A DNA stretch of 64,000 nt, from positions 62,001 to 126,000 of the forward strand of contig JACOUB010000047.1 in the NCBI GenBank assembly GCA_016178015.1, in the 5' to 3' direction. Below are positions 18,820 through 27,608 of this stretch, piece by piece (position 1 is the stretch's first letter; every line of letters starts with the position of its first letter). The DNA is from Methylocystis sp. (GTDB taxonomy: Bacteria; Pseudomonadota; Alphaproteobacteria; Rhizobiales; Beijerinckiaceae). The notes beneath the pieces are model-generated. The model had not been told where the DNA came from. It ran no database searches and saw only the letters and a program-made list of their open reading frames with translations. A program made the position numbers and the translations under genes.

Positions 18820-19641
18820 ATGACCGAAACCACATTTTCCTTCATTCCGCGCGCGGCGCGCTCGGTCAAACCGCGCAAGATCGGGCTGACCGAAATCCGC
18901 GGCCCCTATTACAGCGCTTACGGCCCGCGCCATCTCGCCGACGTGTTGGAGACGATGGGCGCCTGGGTCGATGGCGTGAAATACGCCGGCGGGTCGTTCG
19001 CGCTGATGCCGCCCCAGGCGGTAAAGGCGATCAACAAGACGGCGCACGATCACGGCGTCTACGTCTCGACCGGCGGCTGGATCGAGAATGTCTTGCGGTT
19101 CGGCCCGGAGGCCGTCGCTCGCTACATTGAAGAGTGCAAGGCGCTCGGCTTCGATGTCGTCGAAATCTCCGCCGGTTTCATCAGCCTGCCGACCGACAGC
19201 ATGCTGCGGCTCGTCAAGATGGTGAAAAAGGCCGGCTTGAAGGCCAAGCCGGAACTAGGGATTCAGTTCGGCTCGGGCGGCGCCACGGCGGCCGAGGAAC
19301 TGGAGGCCGAGGGAACCAAGGACGTAGGTTGGCTGATCGCGCAGGCGGAGCGCGTTCTCGACGCCGGCGCCGACATCATCATGATCGAGAGCGAGGGGAT
19401 TACCGAGAGCGTCAAGACATGGCGCACCGGCGTGGCGGCCGCCATCATCGACAAGCTCGGGTTGGACAAGGTTATGTTCGAAGCGGCGGATCCGCCGGTG
19501 TTCGAGTGGTACGTCAAGAACTATGGCAACGAGGTCAATCTGTTCGTCGACCACAGTCAGATCGTGCAGCTCGAGGCGCTGCGCTCCGGCATTTGGGGCA
19601 CGAAGAGCACCTGGGGCCGCATTCAGAATGTCGGGGGGTGA
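18820..19641 (+). CDS. ComA-family (phosphosulfolactate synthase-like) protein
   Basis: A 273-residue TIM-barrel protein of the phosphosulfolactate synthase/HSA32 family (KIGLTEIRGPYYS, VDGVKYAGGSFAL, VEISAGFISLP, ESEGITES, LFVDHSQIVQLEALR). ComA joins sulfite to phosphoenolpyruvate in archaeal coenzyme M synthesis; bacterial and plant relatives have other or unknown roles, and no other coenzyme M gene is visible. I prefer the ATG at 18820 with AAGGA seven bases before it; the alternative GTG at 18793 would overlap the PrpD stop. The operon with a PrpD-family protein suggests a small carboxylic-acid pathway (inference). Confidence 0.85.
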   Translation: MTETTFSFIPRAARSVKPRKIGLTEIRGPYYSAYGPRHLADVLETMGAWVDGVKYAGGSFALMPPQAVKAINKTAHDHGVYVSTGGWIENVLRFGPEAVARYIEECKALGFDVVEISAGFISLPTDSMLRLVKMVKKAGLKAKPELGIQFGSGGATAAEELEAEGTKDVGWLIAQAERVLDAGADIIMIESEGITESVKTWRTGVAAAIIDKLGLDKVMFEAADPPVFEWYVKNYGNEVNLFVDHSQIVQLEALRSGIWGTKSTWGRIQNVGG

Positions 19642-19656
19642 CGGCGGGTCGGCGTT

Positions 19657-19810
19657 CCCTTCTCCCGCGTTGCGGGAGAAGGTGGCCCTCGCGTCAGCGA
19701 GGGTCGGATGAGGGAACTTACCACTTTAACAATCCAGAGAATTTGGCGCGGCGATGCCCTCATCCGTCGCGCATTCGCGCGACACCTTCTCCCGCGAAGC
19801 GGGAGAAGGG
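19657..19810. repeat. Two family-A palindromes in inverted orientation
   Basis: Copies at 19657-19714 and 19756-19810 (TTCTCCCGC...GCGGGAGAA with gggtcggatgaggg tails) face each other after the ComA-like gene. The remaining bases to 20002 show no gene. Confidence 0.85.
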
Positions 19811-20002
19811 AGTAACGCCGATTCGAGTCGATTAATTGGAGCATTGTCGAGGCGTCAAATCGTCAGCGAAAATGACGCCGATAAATTTAAGCAAAGTGAA
19901 GGCTTTACCCTATAGTCTTCGCGATCGGCGCAGCCGTTCGCTGGCTGCGTTTTCGCGGCGAGAGCGGCGGCTTTTCCGTCCCTCGACAGACAGGCTTCGC
20001 AA

Positions 20003-20557
20003 ATGTTCGGACCTACTGCCAAGCTGGCGATCGGCGTCGCCTTCGCAGCTTTCGTGACGGCGCAGATCTTCGCTCATTTTGGTCAGAACGGAGCGCCGAC
20101 GAACGAGACCATTCGAGCCGTTGCCGCCACCAACGCCGTTGTGAAGACGCTGTCGGCGCCGCCTGTCGCTCCGCTGCGCGCGAGCTATGGCGAAGTTAGA
20201 ATCGCCGCCGACAGTTTGGGCCAGTACGCCGCCGACGTCGAAATCGACGGGAGCCGCATTCACATGCTCGTCGACACCGGCGCGAGTTCCGTCGCTCTCT
20301 CTTACGAGGACGCGGCCGCCGTCGGGCTCTATCCTGCGCCGTCCGATTACAAATATGCGGTCGGCACGGCGAACGGCACGGCGAAGGTGGCGCGGGTCAA
20401 GCTGCGGCAGGTGCGCCTCGGCGAACTGGTCGTCCGCGACGTCGACGCCTTCGTTGGCGAGCGCGGCGCGCTGGGCAAGAGCCTGCTCGGCATGAGTTTT
20501 CTATCCAAGTTGTCGCACATCGAGGCGGCTGCGGGCGCGCTGGTGTTGAAGCAGTAA
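20003..20557 (+). CDS. Retropepsin-like aspartic protease, membrane-anchored
   Basis: A 184-residue protein with an N-terminal hydrophobic anchor (residues 6-25) and a clan AA aspartic protease domain. The catalytic motif is LVDTGASSVALS with Asp91; GMSFLSKL follows as in other alphaproteobacterial members (TIGR02281 type). One catalytic motif means it must dimerise to be active. Probably periplasmic; substrate unknown. Monocistronic. Confidence 0.87.
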   Translation: MFGPTAKLAIGVAFAAFVTAQIFAHFGQNGAPTNETIRAVAATNAVVKTLSAPPVAPLRASYGEVRIAADSLGQYAADVEIDGSRIHMLVDTGASSVALSYEDAAAVGLYPAPSDYKYAVGTANGTAKVARVKLRQVRLGELVVRDVDAFVGERGALGKSLLGMSFLSKLSHIEAAAGALVLKQ

Positions 20558-20709
20558 AGCGCGCCGCGAACGTCCATCTCCGTCATTCCATTTGCATCCC
20601 TTGCAACCGCGTGTTTGCCCGGCGAGGGTCAGATTCGAGGATGAATTTGGCCTTTTCGCCGATTTTCCCTTATGTCCTTCGCGATCCGATGATTTTCCGA
20701 GGAGAAACG

Positions 20710-22209
20710 ATGTTTCCGAAGCCCGTCGCCGATGTTGCGCCCAACACTTACGCCTATGAGCAGACGCCGCTCGTCAAGCCGACCGGCTTTCGCGAATATG
20801 ACGCGCGCTGGCTTTTCGAGAAAGAGCTCAATTTGATGGGCGTTCAGGCGTTGGGCATGGGTCTTGGCGCATTGCTGCATGAAATGGGCGTCGCCCCCGA
20901 ACTGGTAACCGGCCATGATTACCGCGCCTATTCTTCGTCGATCAAATTGGCGCTGGTCACTGGCCTCATGGCCGCCGGCGTGCGCGTTCACGACATCGGC
21001 CTGGCGCTGTCTCCGATGGCCTATTTCGCCCAGTTCGCACTCGACGTTCCGGCGGTCGCCATGGTGACCGCCTCGCATAACGACAACGGTTGGACCGGCG
21101 TCAAAATGGGCGCGCAGCGCCCCGTCACGTTCGGTCCGGAGGAAATGGGCCGCTTGAAGGAAATCGTTCTTTCGGGCAAGTTCCGCCTGACGGACGGCGG
21201 CTCTTACCGTTTCGTTGAGAATTTAGCCGCGCGTTATCTCGACGATCTAGTCGCCGGCGTGAAGCTTTCCCGCAAGCTGAAAGTCGTGTGCGCTTGCGGC
21301 AACGGCACGGCGGGCGCCTTCGCGCCGAACATGCTGGAGCGCTTGGGTTGCGAAGTCGTGCCGCTCGATGTCGAGCTCGATTACACGTTCCCGCGCTACA
21401 ATCCCAACCCCGAAGATCTTCATATGCTGCACGCCATGGCCGACAAGGTGCGCGCAACGAAGGCCGATGTCGGATTGGGGTTCGATGGCGACGGCGACCG
21501 CTGCGGCGTCGTCGACAACAATGGCGAGGAGATCTTCGCCGACAAGATCGGCGTGATGCTGGCGCGCGACCTCGCCAAGCTCTATCCCGGCGCCACATTC
21601 GTCGTCGACGTGAAATCGACCGGGCTGTTCGCGACTGATCCGGAGCTCGTCGCACATGGCGCCAAGGCCGACTATTGGAAGACCGGCCATTCTTACATCA
21701 AACGCCGCGTCACCGATTTGAAAGCGCTGGCCGGCTTCGAGAAGTCGGGGCATTTCTTCTTTAACGAGCCGATCGGGCGCGGTTATGACGATGGGCTGCT
21801 CACGGCGATCCATATCCTTAAGATGCTCGATCGCAACCCCAGCAAGTCGATGGCCGATCTTTACGCAGCGCTGCCGAAGACGTGGGGCTCGCCGACCATG
21901 GCGCCGCATTGCGACGACGAGAAGAAATACGACGTCGTCGCCAAGGTGACCGCGCGCTTTGCGCGGATGCGCGCCGATGGCGAGCGGCTCATCGGCCAGC
22001 CCATTCGCGATCTGGTCACCGTGAACGGCGTGCGCGTGACTGTCGCCGACGGCACCTGGGGGCTGGTGCGCGCTTCGTCCAACAAACCCGAGCTGGTCGT
22101 GGTCGTCGAGAGTCCGGCGTCATTGGCGCGCATGCGCGAAATGTTTTCGGCTGTCGATGCGGTATTGCGCGAGAACGCGGAAGTCGGCCCTTACAATCAG
22201 ACGATTTGA
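20710..22209 (+). CDS. Phosphoglucomutase/phosphomannomutase
   Basis: A 499-residue alpha-D-phosphohexomutase that moves phosphate between C1 and C6 of hexoses for glycogen, LPS or exopolysaccharide precursors. The phosphoserine is Ser122 in TASHND, metal binding is DGDGDR (259-264), and the sugar-binding loop is GFEKSGHFFF. The ATG at 20710 with GAGGAGAAACG upstream is chosen. Whether glucose or mannose is preferred cannot be told from sequence. Confidence 0.93.
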   Translation: MFPKPVADVAPNTYAYEQTPLVKPTGFREYDARWLFEKELNLMGVQALGMGLGALLHEMGVAPELVTGHDYRAYSSSIKLALVTGLMAAGVRVHDIGLALSPMAYFAQFALDVPAVAMVTASHNDNGWTGVKMGAQRPVTFGPEEMGRLKEIVLSGKFRLTDGGSYRFVENLAARYLDDLVAGVKLSRKLKVVCACGNGTAGAFAPNMLERLGCEVVPLDVELDYTFPRYNPNPEDLHMLHAMADKVRATKADVGLGFDGDGDRCGVVDNNGEEIFADKIGVMLARDLAKLYPGATFVVDVKSTGLFATDPELVAHGAKADYWKTGHSYIKRRVTDLKALAGFEKSGHFFFNEPIGRGYDDGLLTAIHILKMLDRNPSKSMADLYAALPKTWGSPTMAPHCDDEKKYDVVAKVTARFARMRADGERLIGQPIRDLVTVNGVRVTVADGTWGLVRASSNKPELVVVVESPASLARMREMFSAVDAVLRENAEVGPYNQTI

Positions 22210-22241
22210 TACGTAGGGGAGGTGATTGGGATATTTGCGGA

Positions 22242-22297
22242 GGACCGCGAGCCTTCAGGCTCGCCAGAGAGATTGCGAGCCTGAAGGCTCGCGGTCC
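22242..22297. repeat. Palindrome doublet (family B)
   Basis: Two palindromes, GGACC flanks outermost, in the same configuration as 9295-9349. It lies between the convergent mutase and pilN-like genes and may act as a terminator for both. Confidence 0.9.
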
Positions 22298-22306
22298 ATT
22301 CCGGAC

Positions 22307-22771
22307 TCAGCGTTTCGGCGGGCTCGACGAACTTTCATGCGACCGCATGGTTTCGATGGTCTGCGCCAAATATTCCTTGTCGTCGGCCAGATCGATCGTT
22401 GGCGTGCAATCTGGGTAACAAGAATATGATTCTCGACGCAACCCTCGTTGGACGACAAGATTGTCCTTGTTGGGGAGAACGTGGATGGTGGTTTCGCCGA
22501 CTTGGTTTCCAGTCTGATCGAGCAAGATGAGGTTGGTCGTTCCAAAGCTTTTGCCGGTGATCACCATGAGCTGATTGCTCTTTAGCATCGTAATGTCGGC
22601 GACCATTGGATTGCCGACCACCAGCGTTTGGGCGCCTTCCGGCATTCTGACGACGCGCGCGCGGTCGAGATCGACAAGAATCGCTTTATCGTTCGCAAGG
22701 GCGCGGGTTTGTAAGCCGATGACGGCGAAGGCCAGGAGCCCGAGCCATCGAAGGAGCCGCCTGGAAGACAT
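22307..22771 (-). CDS. Secreted protein with CpaC/secretin N-terminal-type domain
   Basis: A 154-residue protein with a signal peptide (MSSRRLLRWLGLLAFAVIG) followed by a domain like the first domain of CpaC: ILVDLDRARVVRMPEGAQTLVVGNPMVADI, then GKSFGTTNLILLD. This matches the T2SS/T3SS pilus N-terminal family and recalls residues GKSIIVDLPGEAAEIVVGNP of the CpaC encoded at 25.2 kb. It lacks the secretin channel. Start ATG 22771 with GAGGTG upstream. It is divergent from flp and is likely an accessory periplasmic part of the Flp pilus. Confidence 0.85.
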   Translation of the reverse strand: MSSRRLLRWLGLLAFAVIGLQTRALANDKAILVDLDRARVVRMPEGAQTLVVGNPMVADITMLKSNQLMVITGKSFGTTNLILLDQTGNQVGETTIHVLPNKDNLVVQRGLRRESYSCYPDCTPTIDLADDKEYLAQTIETMRSHESSSSPPKR

Positions 22772-23117
22772 CTTGCACCTCGCCACGCAAACGTTGAGAA
22801 CGCTGCCGCCCTCCGCGCTCGCTCTGCGAGGAGCGCGGGCGGCGGACATCGTTTCATGTAGAACATCGAATGGTGAATCTTTGTTGAAGCTTGAGGCGTT
22901 TTACCACAAGCGGCATTCGGCGATGACTCCGCCCCGCGTCATGGATCGACGCCCTGGCGTCGGAGACAAACGCGTATCGGATTGCAAGCATTTTTCAACT
23001 ATAACGGCCGATGGACGCGCGATCGCCAGAGTCTCGGATCGGATTAACATGATCGCAAGGACTGAGCGCTAGTTTCGACGCTGATCCAGCGGCGATGACG
23101 AACAAAGGCGCCGTTGG

Positions 23118-23129
23118 CGTTACGTAACG
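23118..23129. promoter_or_regulatory. Palindrome CGTTACGTAACG upstream of flp
   Basis: A perfect 12-base palindrome ending about 20 bases before the flp ATG, within the 377-bp divergent region (22772-23148) between flp and the pilN-like gene. Its place suits an operator controlling pilin expression; the regulator is unknown. Nothing else in the region is recognised. Confidence 0.4.
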
Positions 23130-23148
23130 GAGCCAGGAGTCAAGAGTT

Positions 23149-23313
23149 ATGAAGAAGTTTTTCTCGCGCTATCTGAAGGACGAATCCGGCGCCACCGCGA
23201 TCGAGTATGGCTTGATCGCCAGCTTGATCGCGGTCGCCATCGTCGCCACCGTCACTACGGTGGGCACCAGGCTGACGGCCAAGTTCACCGCGGTCTCCAA
23301 CGCCCTCCAGTGA
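23149..23313 (+). CDS. flp: Flp/Fap-type pilin
   Basis: A 54-residue type IVb prepilin. The start MKKFFSRYLKDESG is followed by the cleavage site G-ATAIEYGLIA and a hydrophobic helix (SLIAVAIVATVTTVG). Cleavage by the CpaA-type peptidase encoded next would release a pilin of about 40 residues, the major subunit of the Flp adhesion pilus. CAGGAG lies upstream of the ATG and a strong terminator follows, so flp can be expressed at higher level than the assembly genes. Confidence 0.95.
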   Translation: MKKFFSRYLKDESGATAIEYGLIASLIAVAIVATVTTVGTRLTAKFTAVSNALQ

Positions 23314-23352
23314 GACGAACCAAGACGACGTCGCGTCGTTTGCCCATTCAGA

Positions 23353-23382
23353 GCGGCCCCGCAATCGGGGCCGCGGCTTTTT
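23353..23382 (+). terminator. Rho-independent terminator after flp
   Basis: Stem GCGGCCCCG/CGGGGCCGC with a CAAT loop, then GGCTTTTT. It lies 40 bases past the flp stop and fits partial termination between pilin and assembly genes. Confidence 0.88.
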
Positions 23383-23464
23383 GCGTCGCCCGCGGCCTGA
23401 AGCGCCGTTAACTGTGGGTCAATCTGTCTTTGATACCGGGTCGGGGCAATCGACTGGGATTTCT

Positions 23465-23490
23465 CCCTCTCCCCGCAAGCGGGGAGAGGC
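23465..23490. repeat. Family-A palindrome upstream of cpaA
   Basis: Single hairpin CCTCTCCCCGC/GCGGGGAGAGG between flp and cpaA. Confidence 0.75.
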
Positions 23491-23540
23491 AATGCCCGAA
23501 CTGATTGTTTGGATTTCGTCGCCTTGAGCGGGAACGCCTC

Positions 23541-24047
23541 ATGATCGCCGCCGCCGCGTTTGTCGTTTTTCCGATGCTCATGGCGTTTTCCGCGTTCGCC
23601 GATCTCTTCACCATGACGATTCCCAACCGGGTGTCGTTGCTGCTGATCGGCGTCTTCGCCGCGCTCGTCGTTTATCTTCATATGCCCTGGGAGGCGGTCG
23701 CGTTGCACGTGTCATGCTCGCTGGCCGTGCTGCTTCTGACATTCGTGATGTTCTACTTTGGTTGGATCGGCGGCGGCGATGCGAAACTCGCGGCTACGAC
23801 CGCGTTGTGGCTCGGTTGGGATAATCTTCTCGATTACGGGCTGATCGCCTCGCTCATCGGCGGAGCTTTGACCTTGGCGATCCTCGCAGTGCGGAGCGTG
23901 AGCATGCCGCAGTCGCTGCTCTCGTTAAAGTTCGTGGCGCGTCTTTGCGAAAAAGATGGCGGCGTGCCTTATGGAATTGCGCTCGCCATGGCTGGGCTCC
24001 TGGTCTATCCGCACACCAGCGTGTGGACGAGCTTGGCGGGCGTCTGA
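23541..24047 (+). CDS. cpaA: Prepilin peptidase CpaA
   Basis: A 168-residue integral membrane aspartic peptidase (A24 family) that trims Flp prepilin at the inner membrane. The two catalytic aspartates are in FADLFTMTIPN and GGGDAKLAA; at least four hydrophobic segments are visible. Start ATG 23541 is chosen because the longer frame adds a charged stretch derived from the preceding repeat. Length is normal for TadV/CpaA, which lack the cytoplasmic methylase domain. Confidence 0.93.
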   Translation: MIAAAAFVVFPMLMAFSAFADLFTMTIPNRVSLLLIGVFAALVVYLHMPWEAVALHVSCSLAVLLLTFVMFYFGWIGGGDAKLAATTALWLGWDNLLDYGLIASLIGGALTLAILAVRSVSMPQSLLSLKFVARLCEKDGGVPYGIALAMAGLLVYPHTSVWTSLAGV

Positions 24048-24128
24048 GCGGCGGGCGCGAACACCCTCTCCCTCTGGGCTACGGGAGTCACACATCTTTC
24101 GGGGCGGTCGTTTCGGCGGGGCGCCAAC

Positions 24129-24321
24129 CCTTCTCCCGCGTCGCGGGAGAAGGTGGCCCGGCGAAGCCGGGTCGGATGAGGGCCGGCGCCACCCTCCGAA
24201 ACTGACGCAGAACAACCGGCCCGAACCCCACGCAAGGCCCGTCGGCGAGGCAGTTCGCAAGCGCCCTCATCCGACCCTCGCTAACGCGAGGGCCACCTTC
24301 TCCCGTTTCACGGGAGAAGGG
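24129..24321. repeat. Two family-A palindromes in inverted orientation
   Basis: Copies at 24129-24182 and 24263-24321 face each other in the 377-bp gap between cpaA and cpaB. To their right, GTTAACCTTAAT at 24352-24363 may be part of the cpaB promoter. Confidence 0.85.
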
Positions 24322-24424
24322 ACGCGCGAACCGTCCGGCTCGTAACAAGCCGTTAACCTTAATTTGATCTTTATCGTCTTAAATTCGCGCTCGATCGGAT
24401 CGAGGCGGCTGGAATATTAAAACG

Positions 24425-25216
24425 ATGAACAAGGCGCAGATCGTGGTTCTTGGCGTCGCTCTTGCCGCCGGCGGGGGCGCCTTCCTGATGATGAGCCGCT
24501 CCAGCCAGCCGCCGGCCGTCGTTCCGGTCGTTCAGGCGCCCGCCCTCGACGAGGTTCTCGTCGCGGCTCGCGATCTTCCTTACGGCATGGCGCTCAACGA
24601 TCAGGACACGGCTTGGATCTTGTGGCCGCTAGCCGCCGTTCCGCAAGGCGCCACGCGCAAGAGCGAGACGCCCAACGCCAAAGAAGAGATCAAAGACTCT
24701 CTCGTGCACGTCCCGATCGCCAGCGGCGATCTGCTTCGCCGCGACAGATTGATCAAGGGGCAGAGCGCCGGACTGATGTCGACCATGCTGCCATCCGGAC
24801 GTCGGGCGGTGGCGATCGACGTGTCGCTCAACACCACGGCAGGCGGCTTTATTCTGCCCAACGATCATGTCGACGTCATCCGAACCTACCGGGATCAGGA
24901 GCAGACCAAGGACCGCGGCGTGGAGGTGTTCGGCTCGGAGGTCTTGCTTAGCAATGTGCGTGTCCTCGCCATGGGTCAGACGGTCGAGACGAAGAGTGGC
25001 GATCCTGTCATCACCGGCGCGACTGCAACCTTGGAACTGGATGCGGGTCAGGCCGAGCTGGTCGTTCTCGCGCAGCGCACCGGGCAGCTCGCTCTCGCTC
25101 TGCGCGCCCTGACCGATGCTCGACCGACGGACGCAAACGGCGAATTTCCGCCGGAGACCGGCGGAAACATGACGATCGTGCGTTTCGGGGCGCCGGTAAC
25201 CTTGCGTTCCCATTAA
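24425..25216 (+). CDS. cpaB: Flp pilus assembly protein CpaB (RcpC)
   Basis: A 263-residue periplasmic protein with one N-terminal membrane segment (QIVVLGVALAAGGGAFLMM) and a SAF domain (DEVLVAARDLPYGMALNDQDTAW). CpaB supports secretin assembly and pilus extrusion. It heads the cpaBCDEF-tadBC block on one strand. Confidence 0.93.
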   Translation: MNKAQIVVLGVALAAGGGAFLMMSRSSQPPAVVPVVQAPALDEVLVAARDLPYGMALNDQDTAWILWPLAAVPQGATRKSETPNAKEEIKDSLVHVPIASGDLLRRDRLIKGQSAGLMSTMLPSGRRAVAIDVSLNTTAGGFILPNDHVDVIRTYRDQEQTKDRGVEVFGSEVLLSNVRVLAMGQTVETKSGDPVITGATATLELDAGQAELVVLAQRTGQLALALRALTDARPTDANGEFPPETGGNMTIVRFGAPVTLRSH

Positions 25217-25242
25217 GCGCCGTCTCTGGCTGAGGTTTGATC

Positions 25243-26757
25243 ATGGGAACGGAGAATGGCCAAGGTGCGTCCCACATGACCCGCTCGATATTCGGTTTTG
25301 TCGGCGTCGTCGCGGCGACGTTGGTCGCCGCCGCCGGCGCCGCGCCGCTTGCTCTGAGCCAGGACAGATGGGGCGCCGAGTCTTCCGACGGAGCGACCCT
25401 GTCGCGCCGGATCGCCATGGGCGTGGGTAAATCGATCATTGTCGATCTGCCCGGCGAAGCCGCGGAAATCGTCGTCGGCAATCCGAAAGTCGCGAACGCT
25501 GTGGTCCGCTCGACGCGTAAGCTTTACGTGATGGGCGTCGATTCGGGTCAAACCACCATCTTCGCGGTCGATCGCGTCGGGCGGCAGATCGCCAACCTCG
25601 AGATCAGCATCGGCCGTGACGTCGGCGAGCTCGGTCCATTGCTCAAGGCGGCTTTGCCCAAGTCGAACATCGTGGCGCGAACCGTCAACGATTCGATCAT
25701 TCTCACCGGGACGGTCTCGGCGGCCGGAGAGGCGCAGCGCGCCGTCGACATCGCCAAGGGATTTGCGACGAGGTCGGCGGCGGCGCTGCCCGGCGCCGGC
25801 GCCGCCCTCGGCGGCGCACCCGCCGCCGATGGCCTCGTCGTGAACGCGCTCACCATCCAAAACGACGACCAGGTGATGTTGAAGGTCACCGTGGCCGAAA
25901 TCGAACGCAAGGTCATCAAGCAGCTCGGGTTCTCCGCGGACGCCATCGCGGGCGAGACGATTCTCAACGGCGCTTGGGGAAGGCTCATTCAGGACAATCC
26001 ATTCGTGGTCAATAAGAACCTGGCCAACAACAGCGCGCTGATCGTCAATGGGCCGAACGGCACCGCCGCTACGCTGAAAGCGTTCGAACGCTACGGGGTT
26101 TCGCGGGTGCTCGCCGAGCCGACCGTCACCGCTGTTTCCGGCGAAGCCGCCAAATTGACGGTCGGCGGCGAAATCGCCGTGCCGGGAGCTTATTCCTGCG
26201 TTCAGGCCGGCAGCGTGTCTTCGAACTTCTGTGCGCCGAGCATTATTTTCAAGCCATACGGCGTGTCGTTGAATTTCTCGCCTGTTGTGGTGTCGGAAGG
26301 ACGAATCCTCCTGCATCTCGCCGCCGAGGTGACGGAAGTTGATCTGCAAACGACATTCACCTACGCGAACGTCGCCGTGCCTGGCTTCAAAACGCGCAAG
26401 AACGAGACGACAATCGAATTGCCGTCGGGCGGCTCGATTGCGACCGCGGGATTGTTGACCCAGAAATCAGATCAAGTGATCAACGGCCTTCCGGGATTGC
26501 TGAATCTGCCGATCCTTGGAGCGCTGTTTCGTTCGCGGGACTATCAGCGCAATGAAACGGACCTGCTCATCGTGGTGACGCCTTACATCGTGAAGGCTGT
26601 CTCGTCTCACGAGGTCTCGCGTCCCGATGACGGCTTCGCAGAGGCCAGCGATCCACAGGCTTGGCTTCTCGGACGCGTCAATCGCCTCTATGCCAGCCGC
26701 AACAATCCGCAAATGCTGCAGAAATTCAAAGGCCGCATCGGCTTCATCCAGGATTGA
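25243..26757 (+). CDS. cpaC: Flp pilus secretin CpaC (RcpA)
   Basis: A 504-residue outer-membrane secretin: signal sequence, N-terminal pilus domain (SIIVDLPGEAAEIVVGNPK), BON/N1-like part, and a C-terminal secretin domain (VLAEPTVTAVSGEAAKLTVGGEIAVP through SDQVINGLPGLLNLPILGALFRS). It forms the channel for the pilus. I give the ATG at 25243 with GAGG seven bases upstream; ATG 25276 is a good alternative and begins the signal peptide directly. Confidence 0.94.
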   Translation: MGTENGQGASHMTRSIFGFVGVVAATLVAAAGAAPLALSQDRWGAESSDGATLSRRIAMGVGKSIIVDLPGEAAEIVVGNPKVANAVVRSTRKLYVMGVDSGQTTIFAVDRVGRQIANLEISIGRDVGELGPLLKAALPKSNIVARTVNDSIILTGTVSAAGEAQRAVDIAKGFATRSAAALPGAGAALGGAPAADGLVVNALTIQNDDQVMLKVTVAEIERKVIKQLGFSADAIAGETILNGAWGRLIQDNPFVVNKNLANNSALIVNGPNGTAATLKAFERYGVSRVLAEPTVTAVSGEAAKLTVGGEIAVPGAYSCVQAGSVSSNFCAPSIIFKPYGVSLNFSPVVVSEGRILLHLAAEVTEVDLQTTFTYANVAVPGFKTRKNETTIELPSGGSIATAGLLTQKSDQVINGLPGLLNLPILGALFRSRDYQRNETDLLIVVTPYIVKAVSSHEVSRPDDGFAEASDPQAWLLGRVNRLYASRNNPQMLQKFKGRIGFIQD

Positions 26758-26795
26758 GCGAAGAACTTACCAAGAGCTTGCGAGGGGTCGCGCGC

Positions 26796-27608
26796 ATGCA
26801 AAAACAATTACCAACGCCCAATTGGCGGACGCGTGGCGGCGTCATGGCCAATATGCTCGGGCGCGCTCGAACGCTGAGCCTCGCTCTAATAGGCGCGGCT
26901 TTGATTGTTGCGCTCGCTGGCTGCGGCGTGAACAGAGTTCTTCCGCCGCCCGCGACAGCTTATGACTACCGCGATCGGCATCCTGTCGTTCTCGCCGACG
27001 CGACCAATACGCTCGACGTCTTCCCTGCCGCGCAAGGACAAAGGCTCGATTATGCGACGGCGAGCCGCATTCGTGAGTTTGTCGCGCGCTATCGTCGCCT
27101 CGGACACGGCCCGCTCACCGTTCTGGCGCCGGCCGGCGCGCCCAACGACGCCGGCGCGCGCGTCGGCGTCGATAAAGTCAGGCGCGCATTGGTTGCGGCG
27201 GGCGTCGGCGGTTCGCTGATTGTCGGAACCTACCCCGTCACCGACCCGGATTTGGCCGCGCCGCTGCGCCTGTCCTTCAAAGGACTGAAAGCTAAGGTCG
27301 CCGATCGCTGCGGCGAATGGCCGGGCGACCTGGCGTCGGCGAGTTCGGTAGAAGGCTGGGACAACGCCAGCTATTGGAACTTCGGATGCGCCAATCAGAC
27401 CACCTTGGCGGCCCAGATCGCCGATCCACGCGATTTGGCGGCGCCGCGCGCCAGTACCGATTCCGATATCGAAATGCGTATGCGGGCGATCGGAAATGTG
27501 CGTGAGGGCGAGGATCCAGGGACACACTGGTCGGTCAAAGGCTCCAACATCAGCAGTGTCGGCGCCGGCGGCGGCGAGGGCGGCGGCGGCGGCGGGGGAG
27601 GCAATTGA
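26796..27608 (+). CDS. cpaD: Pilus assembly lipoprotein CpaD
   Basis: A 270-residue outer-membrane lipoprotein with lipobox LAGC after a hydrophobic signal. The CpaD domain includes YDYRDRHPVVLADA and the end WNFGCANQTTLAAQIADPRDL. The C-terminus is an unusual glycine run (GGGEGGGGGGGG). The start ATG 26796 has GAGGGG upstream. Its stop overlaps the cpaE start (TGATG), so the two are coupled. CpaD helps place the secretin. Confidence 0.92.
   Translation: MQKQLPTPNWRTRGGVMANMLGRARTLSLALIGAALIVALAGCGVNRVLPPPATAYDYRDRHPVVLADATNTLDVFPAAQGQRLDYATASRIREFVARYRRLGHGPLTVLAPAGAPNDAGARVGVDKVRRALVAAGVGGSLIVGTYPVTDPDLAAPLRLSFKGLKAKVADRCGEWPGDLASASSVEGWDNASYWNFGCANQTTLAAQIADPRDLAAPRASTDSDIEMRMRAIGNVREGEDPGTHWSVKGSNISSVGAGGGEGGGGGGGGN

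Noticed and set aside
18820-19641. Coenzyme M biosynthesis from the ComA-like gene
   Set aside because: No comB, comC, comD or comE is visible and the family has bacterial and plant members with other roles.
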